A stretch of 64,000 nucleotides of DNA from Lachnospiraceae bacterium (GCA_017622845.1 JAGAQJ010000055.1:1-64000); one strand, 5' to 3'; shown: positions 17,325-25,167, numbered from the stretch's first letter. The notes: generated from the sequence alone by a model not told the origin. Numbers and translations are program-made.

Positions 17325-18128
17325 ATGGCAAACACAAATCCATTTTCATTGGAAGGTAAGATTGCACTTGTAACAGGTGCTTCCTATGGTATCGGCTTTG
17401 CAATCGCTAAGGCGATGGCAGGAGCAGGAGCAACCATTTGCTTTAATGATATTAAGCAGGAGCTTGTTGATAAGGGAATTGCAGCATATAAGGAGGAAGG
17501 CATTGAGGCGCACGGATATGTGTGTGATGTTACCAACGAAGATGCTGTAAACGAGCTGGTAGCTACTATCGAGAAGGAAGTCGGCGTAATTGATATCCTT
17601 GTAAATAATGCAGGTATCATCAAGAGAATTCCGATGTGTGAGATGACAGCGGCTGAGTTCAGACAGGTTATTGATGTGGACTTAAATGCTCCGTTTATCG
17701 TATCAAAGGCAGTTATTCCTTCTATGATTAAGAAGGGACACGGAAAGATTATCAACATCTGCTCTATGATGTCAGAGCTTGGACGTGAGACGGTTTCTGC
17801 GTATGCAGCAGCAAAGGGCGGATTAAAGATGCTCACAAAGAACATTTGTTCCGAATATGGCGAGTATAATATCCAGTGCAATGGTATCGGACCAGGTTAC
17901 ATCGAGACACCTCAGACAGCTCCTCTGCGTGAGAGACAGCCCGACGGAAGCAGACATCCGTTTGACACCTTTATCTGTGCTAAGACGCCTGCAAACAGAT
18001 GGTTACAGCCTGATGAACTTGGCGGACCTGCTGTATTCCTTGCATCAGATGCATCAAACGGCGTAAACGGACATATCCTTTATGTTGACGGCGGTATTTT
18101 GGCATACATCGGAAAGCAGCCTAAATAA
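17325..18128 (+). CDS. Gluconate 5-dehydrogenase-type short-chain dehydrogenase (KduD-like)
   Basis: A 267-residue SDR. The NAD(P) motif is TGASYGIG (18-25), NNAGIIKR follows, and the catalytic Ser...Tyr-x-x-x-Lys is in SAYAAAKGG. The sequence is very close to gluconate 5-dehydrogenases of streptococci as I remember them, including the C-terminus DGGILAYIGKQP. In this operon it could instead reduce 2,5-diketo-3-deoxygluconate to KDG (KduD activity) or handle 5-ketogluconate; sequence alone does not decide. AAGGAGG precedes the start. The eda fusion gene follows after 21 bases. Confidence 0.85.
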   Translation: MANTNPFSLEGKIALVTGASYGIGFAIAKAMAGAGATICFNDIKQELVDKGIAAYKEEGIEAHGYVCDVTNEDAVNELVATIEKEVGVIDILVNNAGIIKRIPMCEMTAAEFRQVIDVDLNAPFIVSKAVIPSMIKKGHGKIINICSMMSELGRETVSAYAAAKGGLKMLTKNICSEYGEYNIQCNGIGPGYIETPQTAPLRERQPDGSRHPFDTFICAKTPANRWLQPDELGGPAVFLASDASNGVNGHILYVDGGILAYIGKQPK

Positions 18129-18149
18129 AGAGTTGATAGGAGAAAAAAC

Positions 18150-19112
18150 ATGAATGAAGTATTAGAGAAAATCAGTAAAATCGGTATTGTACCTGTTGTT
18201 GTTTTAGATGATGCAAAGGATGCGAAGCCGTTGGCGGAAGCTTTAATTAAGGGCGGTCTTCCCTGTGCAGAGGTTACATTCAGAACGGCTGCTGCGGAGG
18301 AGTCCATCAGAATCATGGCAAGCGAGTTCCCTGAAATGTTAGTAGGCGCAGGTACAGTTCTTACTACAGAACAGGTTGACCGCGCAGTCAATGCAGGCGC
18401 TAAGTTTATTGTAAGCCCCGGTTTAAATCCGAAGATTGTGAAGTATTGTATTGAAAAAGGTGTTCCTGTAACTCCCGGTACAGCAAATCCTTCTGATGTA
18501 GAGCAGGCGATTGAGCTTGGTCTTGAGGTTGTGAAATTCTTCCCTGCTGAGGCAGCCGGCGGATTAAACATGATTAAATCAATGGCAGCGCCTTATACAC
18601 AGATGAAGTTTATGCCTACAGGCGGTATCAATGCAAAGAATATTTGTGAATATCTTGCATTTGACAAGATTATCGCATGTGGCGGTTCCTGGATGGTAAA
18701 GAAAGATCTTGTAGCAGCAGGTAAGTATGATGAGATTCAGGCACTCACGGAAGAAGCAGTCAGAACAATGCTTGGCTTTGAGCTGAGACATATCGGTGTA
18801 AACTGTGAAGATGAGGCAGCAGCAGATGCAGTCGCTTCAAGATATGATGAGTTATTCGGCTTTACTAAGAAAGTAGGAAACAGCTCAATCTTCGCAGGTA
18901 TCGAGGTTGAGGCAATGAAGAAGATTGGTCGTGGAGCAAACGGACATATCGCAATCGGTACGAACAGCGTAGCACGTGCTAAGAACTACCTGGAGTCTGT
19001 AAAGGGCGTTAAGTTTATTGAGGATTCTGCAGTTGTTAAGAACGGCAAGCTCACAGCTATTTATATGGATGAGGAGATTGGCGGATTTGCAATCCATCTT
19101 GTGCAGAAATAA
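18150..19112 (+). CDS. eda: KDPG/KHG aldolase fused to a VOC (glyoxalase-like) domain
   Basis: A 320-residue fusion. Residues 1-~208 are a class I KDPG aldolase: general base E41 in PCAEVTFRT, Schiff-base lysine K129 in VVKFFPAE, phosphate-binding PTGGI at 156-160. E. coli Eda is 213 residues, so the aldolase is complete. Residues ~210-320 (LRHIGVNCEDEAAADAVASR ... IGGFAIHLVQK) form a single VOC/glyoxalase-bleomycin-like domain. The aldolase splits KDPG to pyruvate and glyceraldehyde-3-phosphate, the last step of the operon. The VOC part may bind metal or ligand; its role is unknown. TAGGAG precedes the ATG. Confidence 0.9.
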   Translation: MNEVLEKISKIGIVPVVVLDDAKDAKPLAEALIKGGLPCAEVTFRTAAAEESIRIMASEFPEMLVGAGTVLTTEQVDRAVNAGAKFIVSPGLNPKIVKYCIEKGVPVTPGTANPSDVEQAIELGLEVVKFFPAEAAGGLNMIKSMAAPYTQMKFMPTGGINAKNICEYLAFDKIIACGGSWMVKKDLVAAGKYDEIQALTEEAVRTMLGFELRHIGVNCEDEAAADAVASRYDELFGFTKKVGNSSIFAGIEVEAMKKIGRGANGHIAIGTNSVARAKNYLESVKGVKFIEDSAVVKNGKLTAIYMDEEIGGFAIHLVQK

Positions 19113-19154
19113 TTACTGTTGTAACAGAAATAAACTTCGTGGTAAAATACAAAG

Positions 19155-19187
19155 GAGGCATCACTCTTGACAGGTGGTGCCTCTTTG
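19155..19187 (+). terminator. Likely terminator of the hexuronate operon
   Basis: GAGGCATCAC pairs with GTGGTGCCTC (one wobble) around a 9-base loop and is followed by TTTGC. The short U-tract makes it a moderate terminator. It is 42 bases after the aldolase stop. Confidence 0.6.
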
Positions 19188-19273
19188 CACACGAACACAT
19201 AGAGGAGTCTGTTAGCATTGCTGCCTGTGTTCGGCACCGAAATAGTATACGAATGCATAAGGAGGTCTTAAAA

Positions 19274-19570
19274 ATGCTGTATAAGATTAATATGATTACT
19301 GAGGAGGACGGTTGGATTGTCATAGATACAAATGGCTGGGGGTCGGAGCCTGTCCGGCTGCTTGCGCAGAGTATTGCAGAGGAAATGGGAAAAGAGATGT
19401 TTCAGCCCTATGAGGGGGACGCTCAGTTTATGATTCAGGGTGATCCGTACAAGCTGCTGTTTCAGTATGATGATCTTTTCGGAACTTGTGTCATATTGGA
19501 TAAAATGGAAGATAAGGATGCAGTTGTGGCGCTTTTGGAGCGGCATTTTGAGAAACTCAGAGATAAATAG
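19274..19570 (+). CDS. Conserved small hypothetical protein
   Basis: A 98-residue acidic protein (MLYKINMITEEDGWIVIDTN ... EKLRDK) with alternating predicted strands and a C-terminal helix, no signal or membrane segment. I do not recognise its family. I chose the ATG at 19274 because AAGGAGGT lies just upstream; the open frame is longer, but its first 45 codons cross the hairpin at 19155-19187. The HIT gene follows after 56 bases, and its spacer holds a lone GGCTGAACTGTTAC motif. Confidence 0.7.
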   Translation: MLYKINMITEEDGWIVIDTNGWGSEPVRLLAQSIAEEMGKEMFQPYEGDAQFMIQGDPYKLLFQYDDLFGTCVILDKMEDKDAVVALLERHFEKLRDK

Positions 19571-19626
19571 CTGCAACAGGAAGCTGAAGGCTGAACTGTT
19601 ACAATAAATAGGAGGGAATCGAAGTT

Positions 19627-20049
19627 ATGATAGATCAGAATTGTTCATATTGTGTAGAGGGAGAGCTTGTGGAAAAGTTTGGCATTAAAATTTGTGAGTT
19701 AAATGCCACAAAGGTGTATTTGTTTAAGGAGCAGAGCCACAAGGGGAGAGTTATCGTAGCGAGCAAGCATCATGTCAGTGAGATGATTGAGCTTTCTGAG
19801 GAGGAGCGAAATGCATTTTTTGCTGATGTAAATCATGTGGCGCAGGCAATCCACAAGGCATTTTCGCCGGATAAGGTGAATTATGGCGCATATGGAGACA
19901 CCGGACATCACCTTCATTTTCATTTGGTTCCAAAGTATAAGGAGGATGAGTTCGAGTGGGGCGGCACATTTGCCATGGACCCTAAGAGAAAGACGCTTTC
20001 TGATGCAGAGTATGATGCAATCATTGCGGAGCTGAAAAAATATTTATAA
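19627..20049 (+). CDS. HIT family protein
   Basis: A 140-residue nucleotide hydrolase/transferase of the histidine triad superfamily. The triad is in GHHLHFHLVPK (about residues 98-108), and the N-terminus carries CSYC (6-9), which could contribute a zinc site as in some HIT proteins. Family members cleave nucleotide phosphoramidates or dinucleoside polyphosphates; the substrate here is unknown. TAGGAGGG precedes the ATG. A strong terminator follows. Confidence 0.9.
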   Translation: MIDQNCSYCVEGELVEKFGIKICELNATKVYLFKEQSHKGRVIVASKHHVSEMIELSEEERNAFFADVNHVAQAIHKAFSPDKVNYGAYGDTGHHLHFHLVPKYKEDEFEWGGTFAMDPKRKTLSDAEYDAIIAELKKYL

Positions 20050-20084
20050 GCGGCGGAAACTGTTCATAAGAATTTAGAGGTATG

Positions 20085-20130
20085 AAACCCCTGCTGATTT
20101 TCAGAAATGAGAAAGTCAGCAGGGGTTTTT
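20085..20130 (+). terminator. Rho-independent terminator after the HIT gene
   Basis: AAACCCCTGCTGA pairs with TCAGCAGGGGTTT, and the 3' arm ends in TTTTT. This is the cleanest intrinsic terminator of the region. Confidence 0.93.
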
Positions 20131-20171
20131 CAGACTGGTTGCAGAGTTCCGAAAAAGCAGAGATAAGACAC

Positions 20172-20200
20172 TTGACTATATTCTACAAGTGGAATATAAT
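20172..20200 (+). promoter_or_regulatory. Promoter of the padR operon with overlapping operator
   Basis: TTGACT and a perfect TATAAT with 17-base spacing. The spacer and the first bases of the -10 box form a palindrome (20177-20198): TATATTCTACA with AGTGGAATATA, 9 of 11 positions symmetric. PadR repressors often bind such palindromes over their own promoters, so autoregulation is a fair inference. Confidence 0.75.
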
Positions 20201-20306
20201 TAAAAATGAAGACGGCGATAAATAATCAAAAGGTCAGGCGTTGTTTTGCTATTGATGGTGATAGATGCAGGCAGCAGGTGGAAAGCTGTCAGGAGGGGAG
20301 GTATAG

Positions 20307-20849
20307 ATGTTAAAGCATGGAATTTTGGGGCTGTTAAACTATCGTGAGATGACCGGGTATGAGATTATGGAGGTATTTCGTGATTCTCTGAATTTTTTCT
20401 GGAATGCGCAGACAAGCCAGATTTACCGCGAGCTGCAGGGGTTGGAAAATCACAAGTGGGTCAGCAAAGTTACGGTTCCCCAACAGGGCAAACCGGATAA
20501 GAATGTCTACTCCATCACGGAGGAGGGGAAAGCAGAACTGCATCGATGGCTGGCAGACGGAGATTTGGGATTGCGGAATAAAACACCGGTTTTGATGAAA
20601 GTATTCTTTATGGGGGAGCGAAGCAGGGAAGAAAACATAGACTATTTTAAGAAGGTAAAGGAAGAATGCGGAAGCTTTCTCAAAAGTCTGGAGGCTGTGC
20701 CGGAGTATATTGAAGCCTATCGAAATGAAATCGGAGCTGGTGAAAAAGCTGAGTATTGGCAGATGACAGTTGAGTATGGACGCAGAAATATGCAGATGCA
20801 TATGGATTGGGCGCAAAGCTGCATTGACAGATTGGAGGGCATGGAATGA
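20307..20849 (+). CDS. PadR family transcriptional regulator
   Basis: A 180-residue regulator with a PadR winged helix at residues 1-~85 (LKHGILGLLNYREMTGYEIM ... DKNVYSITEEGKAELHRWL) and a helical C-terminal dimerisation domain (about 90-175). PadR proteins repress genes for detoxification or transport and respond to small ligands. A strong AGGAGGGGAGG precedes the ATG. Its stop overlaps the start of the flavoprotein gene (ATGA), so the two are translationally coupled, making that gene its likely target. Confidence 0.9.
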   Translation: MLKHGILGLLNYREMTGYEIMEVFRDSLNFFWNAQTSQIYRELQGLENHKWVSKVTVPQQGKPDKNVYSITEEGKAELHRWLADGDLGLRNKTPVLMKVFFMGERSREENIDYFKKVKEECGSFLKSLEAVPEYIEAYRNEIGAGEKAEYWQMTVEYGRRNMQMHMDWAQSCIDRLEGME

Positions 20850-22507
20850 GGATTTTAGTAATCAATGGAAGTCCCAAAGGAAGCAGGAGCAATTCCTATA
20901 AGCTGGCAAAGGCGTTTCTGGAAGGCATGAAGTCAGGACTAGGCGAAGCAGGTCATCGTGATGAGACATTGGTGGACGAGATTGATGTAAACAGAATGGA
21001 TATCAGCCCCTGTCTGGGCTGTTTCTCCTGCTGGAATAAAACGCCGGGGAAATGCTGTATTCAGGATGAGATGCAGACAGTCATTGAAAAACTGCTGTGG
21101 GCAGATGTCACGATATGGTGTTTTCCGCTTTATTATTTCAGCGTGCCGGGAAAATTAAAAACTCTGATTGACCGCCAATTACCAATGGTTCTTCCCTTTA
21201 TGTCAGAGCGTGAGGATCAGATAGGGAACGGCAGCCATCCAAGCAGGTATGACATGAGCGGAAAAAGGACAGTGGTCATATCTACATGTGGATTTTATAC
21301 GGCAGAGGGAAATTATGACGGAGTATGCAGCTTGTTTGACCACATGTGCGGTAAGGATCAGTACACTGCCATTTTTTGCGGACAAGGTGAATTGTTTCGT
21401 GTTCCGGAGCTGTCGGCAAGAACAAATGAGTATTTGGAATTTGTCAGACAAGCAGGGGCAGAGTATGTAAACAGAGGTATCAGAGAAGCAACACAGGCAC
21501 AGCTAAAGAGGCTGTTATATCCTAGGGAAGTTTTTGAGAGTATGGCAGATGCAAGCTGGGGAATTGATAAGGAAAGCGGCAAAAAAGAGACAGAAGCCTT
21601 GATTTTCACCAGACAGATGGCTGCTCTCTACCGCAGGGAAGCCTATTCCGGAAAGGATCAAGTGTTGGAAATGTATTATACGGATTTCGATGAATGCTAT
21701 CAGATTGTTTTGGGAAGAGAGGGAAGTCAGGTATATCCCGACTGCTCCAAAGCTGCAACGACCAGAATAGAAACACCATTTACCGTATGGCGTTCTATTG
21801 CAGCAGGAGAGATGCGCGGAGATGAGGCTCTGATGAAAAAGCTGTATAAGGTAAAAGGCGATTTCAATCTGATGCTGAATTGGGACAACTATTTCGGGAG
21901 CGCAAGGCAGGAAGCCGCAGACAAGAGCAAGCAGAAAGAACAGTCAGGAGAGATACATATTCCGCCCAAGGGAACGAATATGAATATGATGCTGCTTCCT
22001 TGGATTGTATTCTGGGTAGCGGTATCCATAAACGGCTATGTGGGAAGCTTATTGAGTATTGGCGCCTGTGTATTAGCGCCGCTCTTGTTTTATCAGTGTA
22101 AGAAGACCTTGTATGATACTTTAACAGGCGTATTGGTAACCTGTTTTTCCATAGCTGTGTTATGCGGTGCAGCAGAACGCATCGTGGTACCGCTGGCGTA
22201 TCTGGCATTTGGCATTATGTGGACGGCGACATGTTTTGGTAAAATACCATTGACAGCGCATTATTCAATGAATCATTATAATGGTGAATCCGCGCTGCAG
22301 AATCCGCTGTTTATTAAAACGAACTGGATTTTAACCCTGATGTGGGGGATACTGTATTTCATTACGCCGATTTGGACTTATTTTATTATGGGGACGGAAA
22401 TTTCCGGTCTGACAGGCGCTATAAATTCTTTACTGCCGATTTTTATGGGAATTTTTACCGCATGGTTTCAAAAATGGTATCCGGCCAAGGTTGCCAGAGG
22501 AGAATAA
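20846..22507 (+). CDS. Flavodoxin-fold NAD(P)H oxidoreductase fused to a C-terminal membrane domain
   Basis: A 553-residue three-part protein. Residues 1-~230 are an NADPH-dependent FMN reductase-like fold (ILVINGSPKGSRSNSYKLA; then CLGCFSCWNKTPGKCC, a cysteine cluster seen in iron-sulfur flavoprotein relatives). Residues ~250-360 resemble an SCP2-like lipid-binding domain (LMKKLYKVKGDFNLMLNW near 330-350). Residues ~377-553 hold about five hydrophobic helices. It would be a membrane-tethered flavin reductase; substrate unknown. It overlaps padR by four bases, and an Fe-S aldo/keto reductase follows after 45 bases. The flavodoxin part is secure, the SCP2 call tentative. Confidence 0.75.
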   Translation: MRILVINGSPKGSRSNSYKLAKAFLEGMKSGLGEAGHRDETLVDEIDVNRMDISPCLGCFSCWNKTPGKCCIQDEMQTVIEKLLWADVTIWCFPLYYFSVPGKLKTLIDRQLPMVLPFMSEREDQIGNGSHPSRYDMSGKRTVVISTCGFYTAEGNYDGVCSLFDHMCGKDQYTAIFCGQGELFRVPELSARTNEYLEFVRQAGAEYVNRGIREATQAQLKRLLYPREVFESMADASWGIDKESGKKETEALIFTRQMAALYRREAYSGKDQVLEMYYTDFDECYQIVLGREGSQVYPDCSKAATTRIETPFTVWRSIAAGEMRGDEALMKKLYKVKGDFNLMLNWDNYFGSARQEAADKSKQKEQSGEIHIPPKGTNMNMMLLPWIVFWVAVSINGYVGSLLSIGACVLAPLLFYQCKKTLYDTLTGVLVTCFSIAVLCGAAERIVVPLAYLAFGIMWTATCFGKIPLTAHYSMNHYNGESALQNPLFIKTNWILTLMWGILYFITPIWTYFIMGTEISGLTGAINSLLPIFMGIFTAWFQKWYPAKVARGE

Positions 22508-22552
22508 ACGGATAAAAATGTATTATCTGACAGAATGGAGGAAAAACAGAAT

Positions 22553-23731
22553 ATGAATTATAGAAAAGATAAGTACGGCAACGATATTTCGATTCTTGGA
22601 TATGGCTGTATGCGGTTTTCCAGGGCATCGGGCAAAATTGATATCGAAAAGACTGAGAAAGAAATTATGGAGGCGTTTCAGGCAGGTGTGAACTATTATG
22701 ATACTGCCTATGTTTATCCGGGCAGCGAGGCGGCGCTGGGAGAAATTCTGGAGCGCAATCAGATTCGGGAGCAGGTATACATTGCGACAAAGCTGCCACA
22801 TTACCTGATTAAGACAGCAGACAGCATGGAAAAATATTTTGCAGAGCAGCTAAAACGCCTGAGGACAGACTATGTAGATTATTACCTGATGCATATGCTC
22901 ACAGATGTAGACACATGGGAGCGTTTAAAGGCGCTTGGCATCCTTGCATGGCTGGAGGAGAAAAAGAAAAGCGGTGCGATTCGTCAGGCAGGATTTTCGT
23001 ATCATGGGAATACGGACATGTTCTGCCGGCTGGTAGATGCATATGATTGGGACTTCTGCCAAATCCAATACAATTATATGGACGAAAATTCCCAGGCAGG
23101 CAGAAAAGGACTTCACTATGCGAATGAAAAAGGTCTTCCGGTTGTGATTATGGAACCGCTGCGCGGCGGAAAACTGGTGAACCGTCTGCCTGACGCAGCA
23201 GTCAGGATTTTTGCTGATTATCCTGTGAAACATACCCCGGCACAATGGGCGCTGCGCTGGCTGTGGAATCAGCCGGAGGTGACTTGTGTACTGTCAGGCA
23301 TGAATTCGGAAGAAATGGTAAAGGATAATATAGAAACGGCTTCGACGGTATCTGTCGGAGAGCTTGGTCCGGAAGAAGAAGCGATGCTGCAAAAGGTTGT
23401 ACAGGCTGTCAATGCAAAAATGAAGGTTGGATGTACCGGGTGCGGGTATTGTATGCCATGTCCGAAGAATGTTGATATTCCCGGAACCTTTGCCGCCTAT
23501 AATCGACGTTATTCGGAAGGAAAGAGAGCGGCGCTTGTAGAATATTTTATGTGTACGGCTATGCGGAAGACATCCTCAGCCGCATCGAATTGTGTGGAAT
23601 GCGGAAAATGTGAGAAGCATTGTCCGCAGCATATTGAAATTCGTAAGGAATTGAAAAATGCTGCAGGAGAGCTTGAAAATCCTCTTTATAAAATCGGGAG
23701 AAAGGCAGTAGAACTGATGAAGTTATACTAA
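22553..23731 (+). CDS. Aldo/keto reductase with C-terminal 4Fe-4S cluster domain
   Basis: A 392-residue oxidoreductase. The (beta/alpha)8 aldo/keto reductase barrel spans residues 1-~270 (ILGYGCMRF; NYYDTAYVYPGSE with catalytic Asp and Tyr; the Lys in ATKLPH). The C-terminal extension carries GCTGCGYCMPCPKNVDIP and NCVECGKCEKHCPQ, two cysteine sets of the ferredoxin type. Such proteins are common in clostridia, with unknown natural substrates. I chose the ATG at 22553 (GGAGG 11 bases upstream) over one at 22535 that overlaps the site. It is third in the padR cluster, suggesting a shared redox or detoxification role. Confidence 0.88.
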   Translation: MNYRKDKYGNDISILGYGCMRFSRASGKIDIEKTEKEIMEAFQAGVNYYDTAYVYPGSEAALGEILERNQIREQVYIATKLPHYLIKTADSMEKYFAEQLKRLRTDYVDYYLMHMLTDVDTWERLKALGILAWLEEKKKSGAIRQAGFSYHGNTDMFCRLVDAYDWDFCQIQYNYMDENSQAGRKGLHYANEKGLPVVIMEPLRGGKLVNRLPDAAVRIFADYPVKHTPAQWALRWLWNQPEVTCVLSGMNSEEMVKDNIETASTVSVGELGPEEEAMLQKVVQAVNAKMKVGCTGCGYCMPCPKNVDIPGTFAAYNRRYSEGKRAALVEYFMCTAMRKTSSAASNCVECGKCEKHCPQHIEIRKELKNAAGELENPLYKIGRKAVELMKLY

Positions 23732-23856
23732 TTACAAGATTTGTTATTGGATAATCACTTAAAAATCTCCTTAATTTTCATGGAAATGATTGTATTTTGG
23801 CTAAAAATAATTTATATTTACTTTTGCAATAAAAAACAAGGAGAAAAAAAGAAGGA

Positions 23857-24009
23857 ATGGAAGAATATATCTGCCCGAAATGCAGAACGAAGGTGATTCT
23901 AAAAAAGAATAAAAAAATGAAATCACTGTTTTGTCCTGGCTGTGTGAAAACGGGCGAATTAACTGTGCTGCGAAAAATAATAAGCAGTACGGAAAATTAT
24001 AAAAAATAG
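23857..24009 (+). CDS. Small zinc-ribbon protein (Cys-rich KTR-like)
   Basis: A 50-codon frame, MEEYICPKCRTKVILKK and onwards, with two CPxC knuckles (C6/C9 and C26/C29) 17 residues apart, a basic linker, and a hydrophobic-basic tail. This spacing and the ICPKCRTK opening resemble the Cys-rich KTR proteins carried by many conjugative elements of Firmicutes. AAGGAG and GAAGG lie upstream of the ATG, and a terminator follows the stop immediately. It is an isolated gene, perhaps left from a mobile element. Confidence 0.65.
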   Translation: MEEYICPKCRTKVILKKNKKMKSLFCPGCVKTGELTVLRKIISSTENYKK

Positions 24010-24055
24010 AGCACCTTAGCTTATAGCATCTTACGTTCAGCAGGGTGCTATTTTT
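24010..24055 (+). terminator. Terminator after the zinc-ribbon gene
   Basis: AGCACC pairs with GGTGCT, followed by ATTTTT. The loop is long (28 bases) but contains further pairing potential. Confidence 0.6.
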
Positions 24056-24196
24056 ATGCCTCAAATCAAACAAAAAAAGAGAACAGAACCATGAGTGAAA
24101 AATAATAAAGGGAATTGACCAGAACAATACAGAATCCGTATAAACAAAAAAACAGCTCAAACCCTTGCAAAATAAGGATTTTTACTGCTTAAAAGA

Positions 24197-24280
24197 TGCA
24201 GGAGATGGGACTTGAACCCACACGGTATTGCTACCACAGGCACCTGAAGCCTGCGCGTCTGCCAATTCCACCACTCCTGC
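24197..24280 (-). tRNA. tRNA-Leu (anticodon CAG)
   Basis: A type II tRNA of 84 bases read from 24280 down. Acceptor GCAGGAG/CTCCTGC with discriminator A; anticodon arm CAGGC-TTCAGGT-GCCTG; long variable arm; T-arm GTGGGTTCAAGTCCCAT. CCA is not encoded. Confidence 0.95.
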
Positions 24281-24374
24281 GAACAAGATATATTCTAGCG
24301 TATTTTTATTAAATTGTCAACTATAATTTGAATAAAATTTTCAAAACCCATTACAAAAAAATGTAAAAAAATAG

Positions 24375-24403
24375 TTGACACATGGCAAAAGCAGTGATAT
24401 GAT
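24375..24403 (+). promoter_or_regulatory. Promoter of tRNA-Leu (AAG) copy 1
   Basis: TTGACA and TATGAT with 17-base spacing, about 44 bases before the tRNA. Confidence 0.85.
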
Positions 24404-24446
24404 ATATCTTGCGAATGGCGTTAAGCATATTTGCAGGATATGAAAT

Positions 24447-24530
24447 GCGGAAGTGCTGGAATTGGCAGACAGGCAAGACTAAGGATCTTGTGCTAGTAAT
24501 AGCGTGTGGGTTCAAGTCCCATCTTCCGCA
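24447..24530 (+). tRNA. tRNA-Leu (anticodon AAG), copy 1
   Basis: A type II tRNA with acceptor GCGGAAG/CTTCCGC, discriminator A, and anticodon arm CAAGA-CTAAGGA-TCTTG giving anticodon AAG. Its 84 bases and the next GGAAA are identical to the copy at 26039-26122. A at position 34 is unusual outside tRNA-Arg in bacteria. Confidence 0.94.
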
Positions 24531-24543
24531 GGAAATGAAAGGT

Positions 24544-24582
24544 AAGGAAGCTTTTGCATATTGAAAGCTTCCTTATTTTTTA
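24544..24582 (+). terminator. Terminator of tRNA-Leu copy 1
   Basis: AAGGAAGCTTT pairs with AAAGCTTCCTT around a 9-base loop, followed by ATTTTTTA. Confidence 0.92.
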
Positions 24583-24587
24583 CAAAT

Positions 24588-24743
24588 ATGCCGGACATAA
24601 ATGTTGGAGCGCAGAAGTTCCTGGAAAAGTGCGGCTTTATATTGGAAGGAACGGAGAGAAAAGCTGTTTGCTTCCTTGCGGCAGTGTACGACAGGCTGAA
24701 TTATGCGATACTAAAAGAAGAATATGATAATGCACGGCAATGA
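24588..24743 (+). pseudogene. C-terminal remnant of a GNAT acetyltransferase
   Basis: About 51 residues, INVGAQKFLEKCGFILEGTE then YDRLNYAILKEEY, match the last strand-helix-strand of ribosomal-protein-type GNAT N-acetyltransferases (the GAQKFLEKCGF block). The acetyl-CoA site and the N-terminal two thirds are missing, and the frame begins at the terminator of the preceding tRNA. It is a decayed fragment, probably not functional. Confidence 0.65.
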
Positions 24744-24761
24744 TGAGAAAGGGGCAGTTAT

Positions 24762-24788
24762 ATGAAACGATATGTTATGTTTGCGTAG
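24762..24788 (+). CDS. Leader peptide 1 (MKRYVMFA)
   Basis: A nine-codon frame with AAAGGGG upstream of its ATG, ending FA-stop. The stop codon lies at the base of a stable hairpin (24788-24829), and a second hairpin covers the ribosome site of the CD3324 gene. The arrangement parallels leader peptide 2 at 25310-25336, which makes chance unlikely. Translation itself is not shown. Confidence 0.6.
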   Translation: MKRYVMFA

Positions 24789-24864
24789 CACTGGCTATTG
24801 CAATGAAATCAAATTGTCATAGCCAATGCGAATCCTAAAAGAAATAAGCGTTTAGGAGGCAAAC
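24788..24864 (+). promoter_or_regulatory. Putative translational attenuator upstream of the CD3324 gene
   Basis: Stem 1 pairs GCACTGGCTATTGCAAT (24788-24804) with ATTGTCATAGCCAATGC (24813-24829). Stem 2 pairs TCCTAAA (24833-24839) with TTTAGGA (24851-24857) and so hides the Shine-Dalgarno AGGAGG (24854-24859) of the next gene. A ribosome paused on the leader peptide would open stem 1 and might allow alternative pairing. The regulatory outcome is inference. Confidence 0.55.
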
Positions 24865-25146
24865 ATGGGCTATATCAAAGCAGAAGAACTTCTGCCGGTT
24901 GAACTGATCGAGTTAATACAGCAGTATGCTGACGGAGTAAATATTTATATTCCAAGAAAACAGGATAACAGGGTAAAATGGGGAAGCAAAACCTCATACA
25001 AAAACGAACTGCAGGACAGGAATCGCTTTATTTATCAGGGTTATTTGTCGGGAGTGACTGTTTCTGAACTGGCAGGAACCTACTATTTATCCGAGAAAAG
25101 CATACAGCGGATTATCAGACAGGAAAAATTATCAGATGTGGGCTGA
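24865..25146 (+). CDS. CD3324 family helix-turn-helix protein
   Basis: A 93-residue basic protein beginning GYIKAEELLPVELIELIQQY, with IPRK and a C-terminal segment (LAGTYYLSEKSIQRIIRQEK, about residues 69-88) that reads like a homeodomain-type helix-turn-helix. This is the pattern of the CD3324 family of clostridia; its biological role is unknown, DNA binding being the likely activity. AGGAGG is five bases before the ATG but lies inside a predicted hairpin. It sits between the twin tRNA-Leu copies. Confidence 0.8.
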   Translation: MGYIKAEELLPVELIELIQQYADGVNIYIPRKQDNRVKWGSKTSYKNELQDRNRFIYQGYLSGVTVSELAGTYYLSEKSIQRIIRQEKLSDVG

Positions 25147-25167
25147 CTTAGCGCGGCTCACATTTTT
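25138..25167 (+). terminator. Terminator overlapping the CD3324 stop
   Basis: GTGGGC pairs with GCTCAC (one wobble) followed by ATTTTT. The 5' arm overlaps the last codons of the gene. Confidence 0.7.
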
